In this document: positions 5,495-13,452 of the stretch, piece after piece | Numbering within the stretch: position 1 is the first letter of the stretch | How the letters are laid out: each line of letters opens with the position of its first letter | Origin: UBA1756 sp045132235 | Lineage (GTDB): Bacteria > Bacteroidota > Bacteroidia > Bacteroidales > WCHB1-69 | Assembly: GCA_045132235.1 (NCBI GenBank) | Contig: JBGURX010000064.1 | Span: 1-15,344, forward strand | DNA length: 15,344 nucleotides | Direction of reading: 5' to 3' | Translations under genes and position numbers: made by a program | Notes under the pieces: generated by a model | What the model was told of the DNA's origin: nothing | The model's input: the letters and a program-made list of their open reading frames with translations, nothing else | Databases searched by the model: none

Positions 5495-6838
5495 TTAATT
5501 TCTTCCTGTATTTTTTAGATAAGCTCTTTTTTTCACTTGGAAATTGACGAAGGCCTCGCTGTAGCTGTCAAAGCTTTGCTGGAGCATCGACTGAGCGCTG
5601 AGCAGGTCGGACAGGGTGCCGGTGCCCGCCTCATAGAAATCCTGCTGCATCCGCAGGTTGTCCTGCGACAGCTCGATGGACTTCTGGGCGATGAGCAGCT
5701 GCTGGTAGCTTTCCACCAGCTCGTTCCAATTCTGCTGCATCTGCACTTCCATCAGCTGGCGGTTGTGGTCGCGCTCGTTGCGGGCGATCTGCTCGTTGAT
5801 GCGGCACTGCCGGATGGCGTGCGCCCCTTCCCACCAGCCGCTGATGGGCACGGTGACGGTGCCAAAAACCGCTCCGAAGTGGTTGGTGGCGGTGTTGTCT
5901 TTGTTCACATCCATATAGTAGGAGTTGTAGGCCGCTCCGACGGCCACTTGCGGCAGGTACTCCCCGATCTTCATCTGCGTTTGCAGCTCGGCGGCACGCA
6001 CCTGCATGTCAAGCAGCTGGCTCTCTTTGCGTTCGCCCACTGCGCTGCCGGCCTCCACATAGTACTCTTGGGGCAGGTCGGGCATGAGCATCGTATCGGT
6101 GGCGATTTCGAAGTCGGCTTCGGGCAGCTGGGCGGTCTGTCGCAAAATCGCCTTGTAGGTGCGGATGCCGTTCTCCACACGCAGGCGGCCCGAGGCCAGC
6201 TCCTGCTGTTTGAGCTGCACCTTGAGGCGGTCGTTGGGGGTGGTTACACCCGCCAGCACGGCCGTTTCCACATCGCCGCCAATCTGCTCCAGCTGCCGGT
6301 CGAGGGTGGACAGCATCTTCAGTTTTTCCTGCAAGGCCACAATCTGCCAGTAGTAGTATTCCACCTGCTCGCACACCTCCTCTTCAGACATCTCGGCCTG
6401 CACCTTGGCAGCGTCGATACCCAACTGGGCCAGCTGGTTACCGCGTATGATGCGCAGTCCGGCAAACACAGGCTGCACGGCCGTAACACCGCCCACCGCG
6501 CCGCCTTTCATCATCTGCATCGGGATGCTGGGCAGGTCGATGTACAGTGAGAGGGGAGAGAAAAAGTTGGTCTGCAACCGGCCGAGGTCGAAGTCCATGT
6601 CGATCATCGGGCGGGTGAGCCAGAAGGCGCCGGCCGCGGCCGACACCGACGGAAAGTACTTGGTGAACGCACCTTTCTTCACCTCGGTGGCGCTTTCCAC
6701 CAGCAGCCGCTTGTTCTGCACGGTGAGGTTGCCGCGCACCGCCATCGCCTTGCAACTGTCAAGACTATAGACCGTTTGCGCCGACAGCGACAGGCAGGCC
6801 GACACCAAAATCATCCAGATGACAATACACTTTTTCAT
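5495..6838 (-). CDS. TolC family outer-membrane efflux protein
   Basis: A 447-residue protein with a signal peptide (MKKCIVIWMILVSACLSLSA) and the two-part repeat of outer-membrane efflux proteins: long amphipathic helices alternating with short barrel strands. Markers are YSLDSCKAMAVRGNLTVQNK at the start of the first repeat and YLPQVAVGAAYNSYYMDV with VFGTVTVPISGWWEGA at the start of the second. The final helices contain NWNELVESYQQLLIAQKSIE and EAGTGTLSDLLSAQSMLQQS, the latter close to the 'G..(S/T).LLDAQ' ending of the family. Trimers form the outer-membrane exit channel for RND, ABC or MFS pumps. No adaptor (HlyD) or inner-membrane pump gene lies beside it, so its partner is unknown. Length is normal. 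The 337-residue frame on the opposite strand is a shadow of this GC-rich gene. Confidence 0.94.
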   Translation of the reverse strand: MKKCIVIWMILVSACLSLSAQTVYSLDSCKAMAVRGNLTVQNKRLLVESATEVKKGAFTKYFPSVSAAAGAFWLTRPMIDMDFDLGRLQTNFFSPLSLYIDLPSIPMQMMKGGAVGGVTAVQPVFAGLRIIRGNQLAQLGIDAAKVQAEMSEEEVCEQVEYYYWQIVALQEKLKMLSTLDRQLEQIGGDVETAVLAGVTTPNDRLKVQLKQQELASGRLRVENGIRTYKAILRQTAQLPEADFEIATDTMLMPDLPQEYYVEAGSAVGERKESQLLDMQVRAAELQTQMKIGEYLPQVAVGAAYNSYYMDVNKDNTATNHFGAVFGTVTVPISGWWEGAHAIRQCRINEQIARNERDHNRQLMEVQMQQNWNELVESYQQLLIAQKSIELSQDNLRMQQDFYEAGTGTLSDLLSAQSMLQQSFDSYSEAFVNFQVKKRAYLKNTGRN

Positions 6839-6843
6839 CGCGG

Positions 6844-6851
6844 CAAAAGTA
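6844..6851 (-). promoter_or_regulatory. Possible -7 box (TACTTTTG) for the TolC-type gene
   Basis: Minus strand TACTTTTG fits TAnnTTTG, but it lies only 5 bp upstream of the ATG at 6838, so the transcript would be leaderless or would start translation at an internal Met. It may be a chance match. Confidence 0.3.
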
Positions 6852-6910
6852 CTAATTTTCTAACAAATAGGGAGGGAAAATGTTCGATTGCCGTGGGCCG
6901 GTTTCAATGT

Positions 6911-7228
6911 CAAGTTAGTGTCCCATTTTTCCTGTCCAAGGAAAATAAAAAATTCCAAATCACCAAGGTAGCTGCCAATGCCCGCAGTCGCGAGTACGTG
7001 GGCTGTGTGGACTGACTGCGCGATGCCGACAGCTTGATTCCTGTGGAGGTCAAGGCCAATGACAATGCATCGGCTTCGCTCAACAACCTGATCAAGAGCG
7101 ACTCCTATCTCGACATCCGATATGGCATCAAACCGTGCCGCAAGAATATTGGGTTCAACGGAAAGTGCTATACATTCCCATATTTCTGTACGTTCCTGCT
7201 GCGTCGTTGGTTGCAGAATCGCCTCTGA
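6911..7228 (+). pseudogene. Remnant of a DUF4143-type AAA ATPase (nonsense codon plus internal deletion)
   Basis: A single frame from 6911 reads VPFFLSKENKKFQITKVAAN and RSREYVGCVD, then TGA (7013-7015), then LRDADSLIPVEVKANDNASA and on to FCTFLLRRWLQNRL with a stop at 7226-7228. The first part matches the middle of AAA ATPases with a C-terminal DUF4143 domain (…KENKxFxxxxVxxxARxxEYxxxIxWLxDAG…), where the TGA takes the place of a tryptophan (TGG). The second part matches their C-terminus, where IPVEVKA is the nuclease-like strand. In an intact protein more than 100 residues would separate these parts, so an internal deletion joined them at 'LRDA/DSL'. The whole ATPase N-terminus is missing. 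It lies in a 429-bp gap between the TolC-type and ORF6N genes. The homology is from memory of the family. Confidence 0.75.
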
Positions 7229-7267
7229 CGTGTTTTATTCCCTCATCCCACCATTCCTCCGGCACCA

Positions 7268-7888
7268 TCACACTTCACTGTGATGTTCCAAAATGCTCCG
7301 TAATCTAGTTACTTCATCTTTCAATTGTTTGATTACCTCATCATTCTCTCTTCGCACCGAATGACGGAACTTGAACATGGCAAGATTCAGTTCGAAGGAA
7401 GTTTCAGTGCTTTGCTTCGGAAGAATGTCAGTGATGAGTTCTTCTACCAGTTGCCCGCCACGATGCAGTAGCTTCTTCTGTATTACCGTATCCTCTTCTT
7501 GTTGCGGAATTTCCATCATCACGCGTGACAGCTCCTTCAGCTTGGCGTATGCCTCCACAATAGCAATGGTGGTCTGCACGGCCTTCGGACTTTTCAGAAT
7601 GGTAGCCAGCATGTAGAGCCCTTTTTCTGTGAAGGCTCGTGGAAGAACGGAAGAGTGTTTCTGATTTGCGAACCGGTCAAAATTTTTGACCAGTTCATTT
7701 TTTTCATTTTCTTCTATTATCCAGATGTACCCTTCAGGAAATTTGTCAGGATTGTTTCGTACTGCCTGATTGATTTCCTTGGTTGCTACACCGTACAATT
7801 CAGCGACATCACAGTCGAGGATCACCTGCTGATTACGCAGGGTGATGATTTTTTCTTCCACATTGGGAGTAAGTTCGTTCTGATTCAT
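7268..7888 (-). CDS. ORF6N domain-containing protein
   Basis: A 206-residue protein. Residues ~10-100 form an ORF6N domain, recognised by VEEKIITLRNQQVILDCDVA, ELYGVATKEINQAVRNNPDK, FPEGYIWI and the closing LPRAFTEKGLYMLATIL. ORF6N belongs to the KilA-N/Bro group of DNA-binding domains found in phages and mobile regions of bacterial genomes. The C-terminal third (~175-203) is a charged, probably coiled-coil helix (ENDEVIKQLKDEVTRLRSIL) suited to oligomerisation. It is likely a cytoplasmic DNA-binding regulator; its target is unknown. It stands alone next to a decayed ATPase gene, in keeping with a mobile-gene pocket. A short hairpin, ATCACA-CTTCAC-TGTGAT, spans its stop codon (7267-7284). Confidence 0.92.
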   Translation of the reverse strand: MNQNELTPNVEEKIITLRNQQVILDCDVAELYGVATKEINQAVRNNPDKFPEGYIWIIEENEKNELVKNFDRFANQKHSSVLPRAFTEKGLYMLATILKSPKAVQTTIAIVEAYAKLKELSRVMMEIPQQEEDTVIQKKLLHRGGQLVEELITDILPKQSTETSFELNLAMFKFRHSVRRENDEVIKQLKDEVTRLRSILEHHSEV

Positions 7889-7919
7889 GATTTTTAAGTT
7901 TTAATTAGAAATTGTGCGG

Positions 7920-7927
7920 CAAAGATA
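7920..7927 (-). promoter_or_regulatory. Probable -7 box (TATCTTTG) for the ORF6N gene
   Basis: Minus strand TATCTTTG fits TAnnTTTG and would give a leader of about 25 nt before ATG 7888. Confidence 0.45.
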
Positions 7928-8096
7928 CATCAAATCTGAATACAAATTGCTATGCAATATTTTGGCATACAGCAAGTTGCAAAAATGGAAGTTTTTGCAC
8001 AGTAAAATGACATTTTTCGTCAGAAAACAGCCTAAAACCGACCATTTCCGTTGTTGAAAACCTGTTGATGAATTGTTGATAAATTTTGATGTATCC

Positions 8097-9545
8097 CTAC
8101 TTCCGCTCCAGCGTCTTCCAGAACCGCAGCTGGAGCAGACCGGTGGCGAAAGCCAGCACCGTGGCAAACACCCCGCTGATGAGCAGCGCCACCAGCACAT
8201 TGCCATGGAAATAATGGGCGAAAAGAATGACGCTGGGGATAAGAACCGCACTGAAAATCAAAATTTTCAGCCATGGAATCAGGGTTACGGAGAGTTTCAA
8301 AATGCGAAAAGCAATGACCGTTTGGATGGCAGCCATGAGGGTTTGGGTAGTCAAGCTCACGATGGCAGCCCCTTGGGCATGCAGATGCGGGATGAGGATG
8401 AAGTTGCAGGTCAGGTTGACGACAATGCCGATGGCCGCCGACAGGTTCAGCAGCTTCATGCTGCCGTTGGCCGTGAGCAGGGTGCCGAAGATGTAGGTCA
8501 TGGAGAAGGGTATGATACAGGGGATAAGGAAGGTAAACACCTCTGCACTTTCTGCAATATGTTCATTATAAAGAAGTTGCAGTACGGGGATTTTGAAACT
8601 CAACAAAAGGGTGGTCGCCGTGACGGAGAAAAAGAACAGCAAGGAAAACGAACTGGTAAGGATGGTGTCGAGCCGCTCGCGCTCTTTCAGCATCTTCGAG
8701 AACAGCGGCAGCAGGATGACCGAAAAGAGGTAGGCAATCATCACCAAGGCATCTAACAGCCGGAAGGCCGAAGCGTAGATGCCGGCCTCGAAGGTGGAAA
8801 TATCGCCCGGCAACAAGCGCTCAATCATCACGGAGTCAATGCGATTGTAAAACGACATCAGCAGATAGAGGAGGGCGAAGGGGAAGCTTTTCTTCAAAAT
8901 CATCATGAAGAAAGGCCAGTTCCAATGCAGGCGGGTGAGACGCGACTTGGCGAGCACCACCGCCAATGCCGCCAATGCCGCGATGACGTAGGAGGCGGTT
9001 TGGGCGTAGATGAAATGCTCTATCGTGAATTTAGTATGTAAAACATTCGTCCATAACAAGATGCTGCAAATCACCACCATCACCACACGGTCCAGCACTG
9101 ATAGAACGCTGTCGGTTTTGAACATCAGCAGGGCCGACACGTTGGAGCGCAGATAGAGGATGAAAGCATTGAGGAACTGATTGATAGCCATCCAGAACAG
9201 CAGTTTGAAGTGGAGCGTGTCGTAGCCGATGGAGGCGGCCACCCCGAAGGTGATGAGCAAGTAGAGGGCGCCCAGCAACAGTTTCAGGATGATGATGCCC
9301 GACAGGTGCTTGGCAAGCAGCTGGGTGTGCCGCGCGATGTTGCGGTTGTTGAAGTTGGTGATGCCCATGTCGAGCACCACATTGAAGAGGTAGGTGAAGT
9401 TGAAGATGGCGAAATAGAGACCGTAGCTGGCCGCCCCGACGCGGTTCTGCACAGCCACATCCACCCCGAGAATCCAGAAAGGCTTGACCAGCAGATTCAG
9501 GAAAATCAGAATGGCGATGTTGAATACGAAGTCTCTTTTCTTCAT
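8097..9545 (-). CDS. Flippase-type polysaccharide export protein (Wzx/MATE-like)
   Basis: A 482-residue integral membrane protein with 12-14 hydrophobic segments spread along the whole length. The N-terminus fits the oligosaccharide flippase/polysaccharide biosynthesis family: FWILGVDVAVQNRVGAASYG, then LYFAIFNFTYLFNVVLDMGI and TNFNNRNIARH, where the family often has 'GITNY..R.IA'. The second half has SFPFALLYLLMSFYNRIDSV followed by ERLLPG and AGIYASAFRLLDAL, the usual start of the C-terminal half. Such proteins flip lipid-linked sugar units across the inner membrane for capsule, O-antigen or exopolysaccharide. No glycosyltransferase or polymerase genes are nearby, so its substrate is open; lone flippases of this kind are common in Bacteroidota. 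It is transcribed divergently from the TPR/PD40 gene across an 88-bp spacer with a box for each direction. It ends in TAG. Confidence 0.92.
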   Translation of the reverse strand: MKKRDFVFNIAILIFLNLLVKPFWILGVDVAVQNRVGAASYGLYFAIFNFTYLFNVVLDMGITNFNNRNIARHTQLLAKHLSGIIILKLLLGALYLLITFGVAASIGYDTLHFKLLFWMAINQFLNAFILYLRSNVSALLMFKTDSVLSVLDRVVMVVICSILLWTNVLHTKFTIEHFIYAQTASYVIAALAALAVVLAKSRLTRLHWNWPFFMMILKKSFPFALLYLLMSFYNRIDSVMIERLLPGDISTFEAGIYASAFRLLDALVMIAYLFSVILLPLFSKMLKERERLDTILTSSFSLLFFFSVTATTLLLSFKIPVLQLLYNEHIAESAEVFTFLIPCIIPFSMTYIFGTLLTANGSMKLLNLSAAIGIVVNLTCNFILIPHLHAQGAAIVSLTTQTLMAAIQTVIAFRILKLSVTLIPWLKILIFSAVLIPSVILFAHYFHGNVLVALLISGVFATVLAFATGLLQLRFWKTLERK

Positions 9546-9559
9546 TTTAAATCAGTGTG

Positions 9560-9567
9560 CAAAAATA
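9560..9567 (-). promoter_or_regulatory. Probable -7 box (TATTTTTG) for the flippase gene
   Basis: Minus strand TATTTTTG fits TAnnTTTG and predicts a short leader of about 8 nt before ATG 9545. Confidence 0.4.
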
Positions 9568-9602
9568 CGACTTTTTCACTTTTCGCTTTTACAAATTTTG
9601 TG

Positions 9603-9610
9603 TAATTTTG
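9603..9610 (+). promoter_or_regulatory. Probable -7 box (TAATTTTG) for the TPR/PD40 operon
   Basis: TAATTTTG fits TAnnTTTG and predicts transcription from near 9617, about 17 nt before ATG 9634. This supports 9634 over the far-upstream start of the open frame at 9484, which would lie inside the divergent gene. Confidence 0.5.
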
Positions 9611-9633
9611 CAGCGTTGTTCATTCCTGCCTTT

Positions 9634-11205
9634 ATGATGCGAAAACTCATTCTCCCCGCACTTCTCCTATTCCTGCTGCCGCTGTTGCACGGACAGGGCA
9701 ATGGAGCCCTTTTCACCGACGAGGCCACCGCCAAGGAGCTCTACTTCTCGGGCAACATGCACGATGCCGCCCGCCACTTCGAGGAGCTGCTCCGTGTGGA
9801 CTCGCTGCATTACGAGTACAACCTCTTCGCCGGCTACGCCTACCTCAACTCCCACACCGATTACACGATGGCTGTGGTACACTTCCAGCGCGCCCAGCGC
9901 AACCCCAAGGCCGACCCCTACATCCCCTTCTACCTCGGCAAAGCGCTGATGCTCTGCTACCGCTTCAACGAAGCCATTGAATCCTTTCAGACCTTCAAAC
10001 AGAAAAACCTCCGCCTTGATAAATCCGACTTCCCGCCCGAAAGATACATCGAGATGTGCAACAATGCCAAGCTGCTCATCGAGATGCGCGGCAATGTCAC
10101 CATTGAGAATGTCGGCACCAACGTCAACAGCGAGTACCCCGACTACAACGCCTATGTCAGCGGCGACGAGGATGTGCTGTATTTCACCTCTAAGCAGGCC
10201 CAGAACGGCGGCACCGCCCTCGACTACGACGGCTACAAGCTGGCCGACGTGTACTTCTCGGAGCGGGTAAATGGTCAGTGGAGCAAGGCGAAAAAGCTCT
10301 CCAACCCCGTCAACAGCGCCCTCGTGGAGGAGGTGGTCGGCCTCAGCAGCGACGGGCAGCAGATGGTGCTTTACTTCAACAATGACAAGGGATATGACGA
10401 CATCTTCATCTCGCAGAAAGACAAGAAGATGTTCGGCCGGCCGGAGATGCTCAATACGGCGGTGAACAGTGAGTTCACCGAGGAGGCCGCCGCAATTTCA
10501 CCCGACGGCAACTGGCTCTTTTTCAGCTCCAACCGGCCGGGCGGCTATGGTGGCATGGACATCTACTACTCGCGCAAACTGCCCAACGGCGACTGGAGCT
10601 CGCCCAAGAATGCCGGCCCCAACATCAACACCGAGTACAACGAGAGCTACCCCTATCTCGCCCCCGACGGCACCACCTTCTTCTTCAGCTCACAAGGCCA
10701 TAACAGCATGGGCGGCTACGACCTGTTCCGCACCAGCTGGCAGGCAGAAGAGCGCTTCTTCGCCGTCCCCGAAAACCTTGCCTTCCCCATCAACACTCCC
10801 GATGACAACAAGACCATATCGGTAACGAAATCAGGAAGATACGCCTATATTGCCGACTTCCGTGCCAACAGCACCGGCGACTGCGACATCTACAAGGTCA
10901 CCTTTCAGGATGTGCCCGCCCCCTACTGTGTGGTGAAGGGGCGCGTGGAGAGTCGTGACAGCACGGAGGTGATGGCTGAGATGTCACGCTACCGAGTGGA
11001 TATCCGCCAAGCGGGCGACAAGAGCCGGGTGGGCACCTACCGCCCCAATCCCCACAGCGGATTGTTCACCTTCATCCTGCAGCCCGGCTTTTATCTTGTT
11101 GATTTTTATATTGATGAAAAGAATGTCAGCTCATCGCAACTGCGGATTGAAGACCGCGAATACGGCAATGAGATTCCCATTATTCCCTTAAAAGAGACCC
11201 CATGA
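9634..11205 (+). CDS. TPR and PD40 beta-propeller exported protein
   Basis: A 523-residue protein from ATG 9634 (MMRKLILPALLLFLLPLLHG signal peptide; 9637 is an alternative). Residues ~30-150 are TPR-like helical repeats (KELYFSGNMHDAARHFEELL, later FNEAIESFQTF). Residues ~165-425 carry PD40/WD40-like propeller blades, seen as GLSSDGQQMVLYFNN, AISPDGNWLFFSSNRPGGYG with MDIYYS, and YLAPDGTTFFFSSQG with GGYDLF. Residues ~430-520 are a beta-sandwich-like domain (CVVKGRV and the strand GLFTFILQPGFYLVDF), like a carboxypeptidase-regulatory or CNA-B fold. The order resembles the Bacteroidota TPR-PD40-CRD-OmpA proteins that include T9SS component PorE, but the peptidoglycan-binding OmpA domain is absent. 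Its stop overlaps the start of the PorT-like gene (ATGA), so the two are translationally coupled and probably work together at the outer membrane. A role in T9SS is inference. Confidence 0.9.
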   Translation: MMRKLILPALLLFLLPLLHGQGNGALFTDEATAKELYFSGNMHDAARHFEELLRVDSLHYEYNLFAGYAYLNSHTDYTMAVVHFQRAQRNPKADPYIPFYLGKALMLCYRFNEAIESFQTFKQKNLRLDKSDFPPERYIEMCNNAKLLIEMRGNVTIENVGTNVNSEYPDYNAYVSGDEDVLYFTSKQAQNGGTALDYDGYKLADVYFSERVNGQWSKAKKLSNPVNSALVEEVVGLSSDGQQMVLYFNNDKGYDDIFISQKDKKMFGRPEMLNTAVNSEFTEEAAAISPDGNWLFFSSNRPGGYGGMDIYYSRKLPNGDWSSPKNAGPNINTEYNESYPYLAPDGTTFFFSSQGHNSMGGYDLFRTSWQAEERFFAVPENLAFPINTPDDNKTISVTKSGRYAYIADFRANSTGDCDIYKVTFQDVPAPYCVVKGRVESRDSTEVMAEMSRYRVDIRQAGDKSRVGTYRPNPHSGLFTFILQPGFYLVDFYIDEKNVSSSQLRIEDREYGNEIPIIPLKETP

Positions 11206-11825
11206 GCAACACAAAACGAGTATTGTTAGCCTTGATGATCATCGCGCTGGCCTTCGGGAGCCATGCGCAGAATTTCCGCGGCGGCCTGCGCGCGGGCTTC
11301 ACCGCCACGCAGATGTCGGGCGATGAGCTGTCGGGCTTCCACAAGATGGGCGCCTACGCCGGCGGCTTCGTCAACTGGCGGTTTATCCAGAACCCCCACT
11401 GGGCCATCCAGCCCGAGATCAACTTTGTGATGAAGGGCAGCAGCACCTTCCTCCGCGCCGACAAAAACGGCAATATCGGCAACAAATATGTGCTCACGCT
11501 TTATTATCTAGAGGTGCCTGCATTGGCCAAATACATGATTGTAAATGGATTGGAAATAGAGTTCGGTCCCACCTTCGGCGTGTTGTTTGCCGCCACCGAG
11601 AAGGATGCCAACGGCAAGATGCCGGGGCGCATGCCGTTCCGCCGCTTCGAACTGTGCGGCATGGCGGGCGTGTCGTACACCTTCAAGGAGCATTACGGCA
11701 TCAGCCTGCGCTTCGTGCAGACCGCCATTCCCGTGCGGGTGAACGACGGCTACCACAGCCAGCAGTACCTCACCAAGAAACAGTTCAGCACCGAAATCGC
11801 CTTCAGTCTGTTCTACCAGTTCTAA
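11202..11825 (+). CDS. PorT-like outer-membrane beta-barrel protein
   Basis: A 207-residue protein with a signal peptide (MSNTKRVLLALMIIALAFGS, then HA-Q). The rest alternates in the manner of an 8-stranded barrel: FRGGLRAGFTATQMSG, GAYAGGFVNWRF, WAIQPEINFVMKGSS, YYLEVPALAKYMI, LEIEFGPTFGVLFAA, FELCGMAGVSYTF, YGISLRFVQTAIPV and FSTEIAFSLFYQF, ending in the aromatic residue typical of barrels inserted by BamA. This matches the PorT/outer-membrane beta-barrel domain (PF13568-like) family. Classical PorT is a T9SS component, but this large family includes many members of unknown role. It overlaps the upstream TPR/PD40 gene by 4 bp (ATGA) and is followed 17 bp later by a strong hairpin terminator. 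Partnership with the TPR/PD40 protein is inferred from the coupling. Confidence 0.88.
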   Translation: MSNTKRVLLALMIIALAFGSHAQNFRGGLRAGFTATQMSGDELSGFHKMGAYAGGFVNWRFIQNPHWAIQPEINFVMKGSSTFLRADKNGNIGNKYVLTLYYLEVPALAKYMIVNGLEIEFGPTFGVLFAATEKDANGKMPGRMPFRRFELCGMAGVSYTFKEHYGISLRFVQTAIPVRVNDGYHSQQYLTKKQFSTEIAFSLFYQF

Positions 11826-11842
11826 ATCCTTATTACAAAAAA

Positions 11843-11874
11843 AATCCCCTTCCATTCGTTATTGGAAAGGGATT
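11843..11874. terminator. Bidirectional rho-independent terminator between converging genes
   Basis: AATCCCCTTCCA (11843-11854) pairs with TGGAAAGGGATT (11863-11874) with one mismatch and an 8-base loop. The stem is preceded by a run of eight A at 11837-11844, so on the minus strand it is followed by a T-run, ideal for the T9SS cargo gene ending at 11895. The plus-strand operon ends 17 bp before it and probably uses it too. Confidence 0.8.
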
Positions 11875-11894
11875 CAAATATTATTAGAATTTGA

Positions 11895-12842
11895 TTATCG
11901 GCGAACGACCTTTTGCGTGGTCATCACATTGTTGCCATCCACCACACGCAGCAAGTAGATGCCGGCGGCCTTGTCGGAAAGGTCGATTTCGGCAGTGGAG
12001 TTGGCAATGGTTTGTTCCATCAGCAGTTTGCCGTAGATGTCAAGCACTTGCAAACGGGCGTTGTCAAGACCATTGAGGTTGCAGCGCACGATATCGTTGG
12101 TGGGGTTGGGGAAGATGGAGAGGAGGTTGCTGTTCTCGGAAATAGCGTTCGGCTGGTTAGAGGTGATGGTGATGTCATCAATGAAAATGTCGCTGGCGAA
12201 ATTGGTCATGGCATCGGGATCCATAAAATCCATAATGTCAATATCTCCCATATTCTCCACATTGAAGATGCCCATAAAGGCGATTTGATAGGAGGATGAA
12301 GGCAACGGGAGCGTCAATGTTTCTTCCGTCCATTCAGTAGTGTTGCTATACTGCTGAATGACATTCCACTGTGCAGAAGGCGAGTTGCGATACAACACAT
12401 GCAGAATCTGGGGTGTCATCATCGAGCTCTGCTTGCGATAGAACTTGAGGGTGGCCTGGGCATTTGAATTGCCAAGGTCAAAAGTCGGGGAGATGAGGTA
12501 GGCGGATTCGTTGCCCATGTTTTCCAGCTGGCTCATCATGGCCATCAGCTGCATTATGGTGGTGAGGGCGTCACCGCCACCCTGTCCGATGTTGAGGAAA
12601 TCGCCGAACATAGAACTGGAGTAGTTCACACTCCTGCTTCCGGTATGGTGTTCCCCCACAACGCTGGCCCACACATCCGTGCCTTGATTGGCCTGGGTAG
12701 TCCAGCCATCGAGACCGTTCTCGAAACCGGTAGTGTAGGGATTTCCATTGTTAACCACGATTTGTGCAGAGGCGGTGCCTACAAAGAAGCCCATCAGCAA
12801 TATTGCACAAAAAATCCGACAAATTGCATATAACTTTTTCAT
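11895..12842 (-). CDS. T9SS cargo protein with cleaved-adhesin/choice-of-anchor-J-like domain
   Basis: A 315-residue secreted protein from ATG 12842 (signal peptide MKKLYAICRIFCAILLMGFF, then VGTASA). The promoter box at 12879-12886 rules against the upstream extension to 12881. Residues ~36-225 form a jelly-roll domain of the cleaved-adhesin/choice-of-anchor-J type: TTGFENGLDGWTTQ, ESAYLISPTFDLGN, TLKFYRKQ, TEWTEETLTLPL and IFIDDITIT. Residues ~241-315 are a type A T9SS sorting domain: LSIFPNPTNDIVRCNL, LQVLDIYGKLLMEQ, AGIYLLRVVDG and a basic end VVRR. The protein should cross the outer membrane by the type IX system and lose its tail. A methionine-rich stretch at ~93-110 interrupts the adhesin domain (TTIMQLMAMMSQLENMG). 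Binding partner unknown. It ends just before a strong terminator. Confidence 0.93.
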   Translation of the reverse strand: MKKLYAICRIFCAILLMGFFVGTASAQIVVNNGNPYTTGFENGLDGWTTQANQGTDVWASVVGEHHTGSRSVNYSSSMFGDFLNIGQGGGDALTTIMQLMAMMSQLENMGNESAYLISPTFDLGNSNAQATLKFYRKQSSMMTPQILHVLYRNSPSAQWNVIQQYSNTTEWTEETLTLPLPSSSYQIAFMGIFNVENMGDIDIMDFMDPDAMTNFASDIFIDDITITSNQPNAISENSNLLSIFPNPTNDIVRCNLNGLDNARLQVLDIYGKLLMEQTIANSTAEIDLSDKAAGIYLLRVVDGNNVMTTQKVVRR

Positions 12843-12878
12843 ATTAAAAGGGGTTTGGTTAATATTTAAATGTGGTGG

Positions 12879-12886
12879 CAAATATA
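12879..12886 (-). promoter_or_regulatory. Probable -7 box (TATATTTG) for the T9SS cargo gene
   Basis: Minus strand TATATTTG fits TAnnTTTG and gives a leader of about 30 nt before ATG 12842. The identical box occurs before the FISUMP gene. Confidence 0.5.
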
Positions 12887-12939
12887 CGAATTGTTTTTAG
12901 ATTAACAAGAAAAAAGTGAAATAATTTCAAAAACAACCC

Positions 12940-13428
12940 TTAAAAAAGAGCCTTCACAAAGAAAAAGCACATGACACCCACGGTAACCAGCTTCAGCACA
13001 ATGCCTGTCAGCAGTCCGACGAACGCCCCTGCCCCTGCTTTCACGGCCTTGCCGAACGACTTGATTCCCTTTTTCCTTTGGGCGATCAATTCGCCGATGA
13101 CCGCACCGATAAAGGGACCGAGAATGGCGCCCCAAATTCCGCAGAAGAATCCGACTATCAGTCCGATAGTGCTGCCCCACACCCCTGCCTTCGAGCCGCC
13201 CAGCTTTTTGGTGCCCCACACGGGAACGACCATGTCGAAGACCTGCACCACCACGGTGATGACGCCCCAAATCAGCAGAAACGCCCAGCTGAACTGCACC
13301 TTGTCGGTGGCATGGAGGACCAGCAGTCCGACATACGCGATGGGCACGCCGGGCAACACGGGCACGACGCAGCCCACCAAGCCGACCAGCATGCAGAGGA
13401 TTCCTATGACAATCAGAACGACGTCCAT
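12940..13428 (-). CDS. DUF456 family membrane protein
   Basis: A 162-residue, very hydrophobic, glycine-rich protein with 4-5 membrane segments: VVLIVIGILCMLVGLVGCVV, a VPIAYVGLLVLHA segment, FLLIWGVITVVVQVFDMVVP, IGLIVGFFCGIWGAILGPFI and the last helix VGLLTGIVLKLVTVGVMCFF. The LPGVP(I/L)AY motif near residue 25, the VWGTKKLGGSKAGVWGS block, and GAILGPFIGAVIGEL are the hallmarks of DUF456. The family is widespread, inner-membrane and of unknown function. Length matches the family (~160). It has its own promoter-like box and stands as a single gene between two secreted-protein genes. The 251-residue frame covering it (12902-13657) is a shadow. Confidence 0.93.
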   Translation of the reverse strand: MDVVLIVIGILCMLVGLVGCVVPVLPGVPIAYVGLLVLHATDKVQFSWAFLLIWGVITVVVQVFDMVVPVWGTKKLGGSKAGVWGSTIGLIVGFFCGIWGAILGPFIGAVIGELIAQRKKGIKSFGKAVKAGAGAFVGLLTGIVLKLVTVGVMCFFFVKALF

Positions 13429-13452
13429 TACTATCTATGCTATTACGAACTG

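Noticed and set aside
5537..6550. A 337-residue plus-strand frame opposite the TolC-type gene.
   Set aside because: It is His/Leu/Gly/Val-rich with no family features and mirrors the third-position GC bias of the real minus-strand gene.
8073..8756. A 227-residue plus-strand frame rich in Gln, Asp and Gly.
   Set aside because: It lies wholly opposite the flippase gene; its composition is the antisense of hydrophobic codons.
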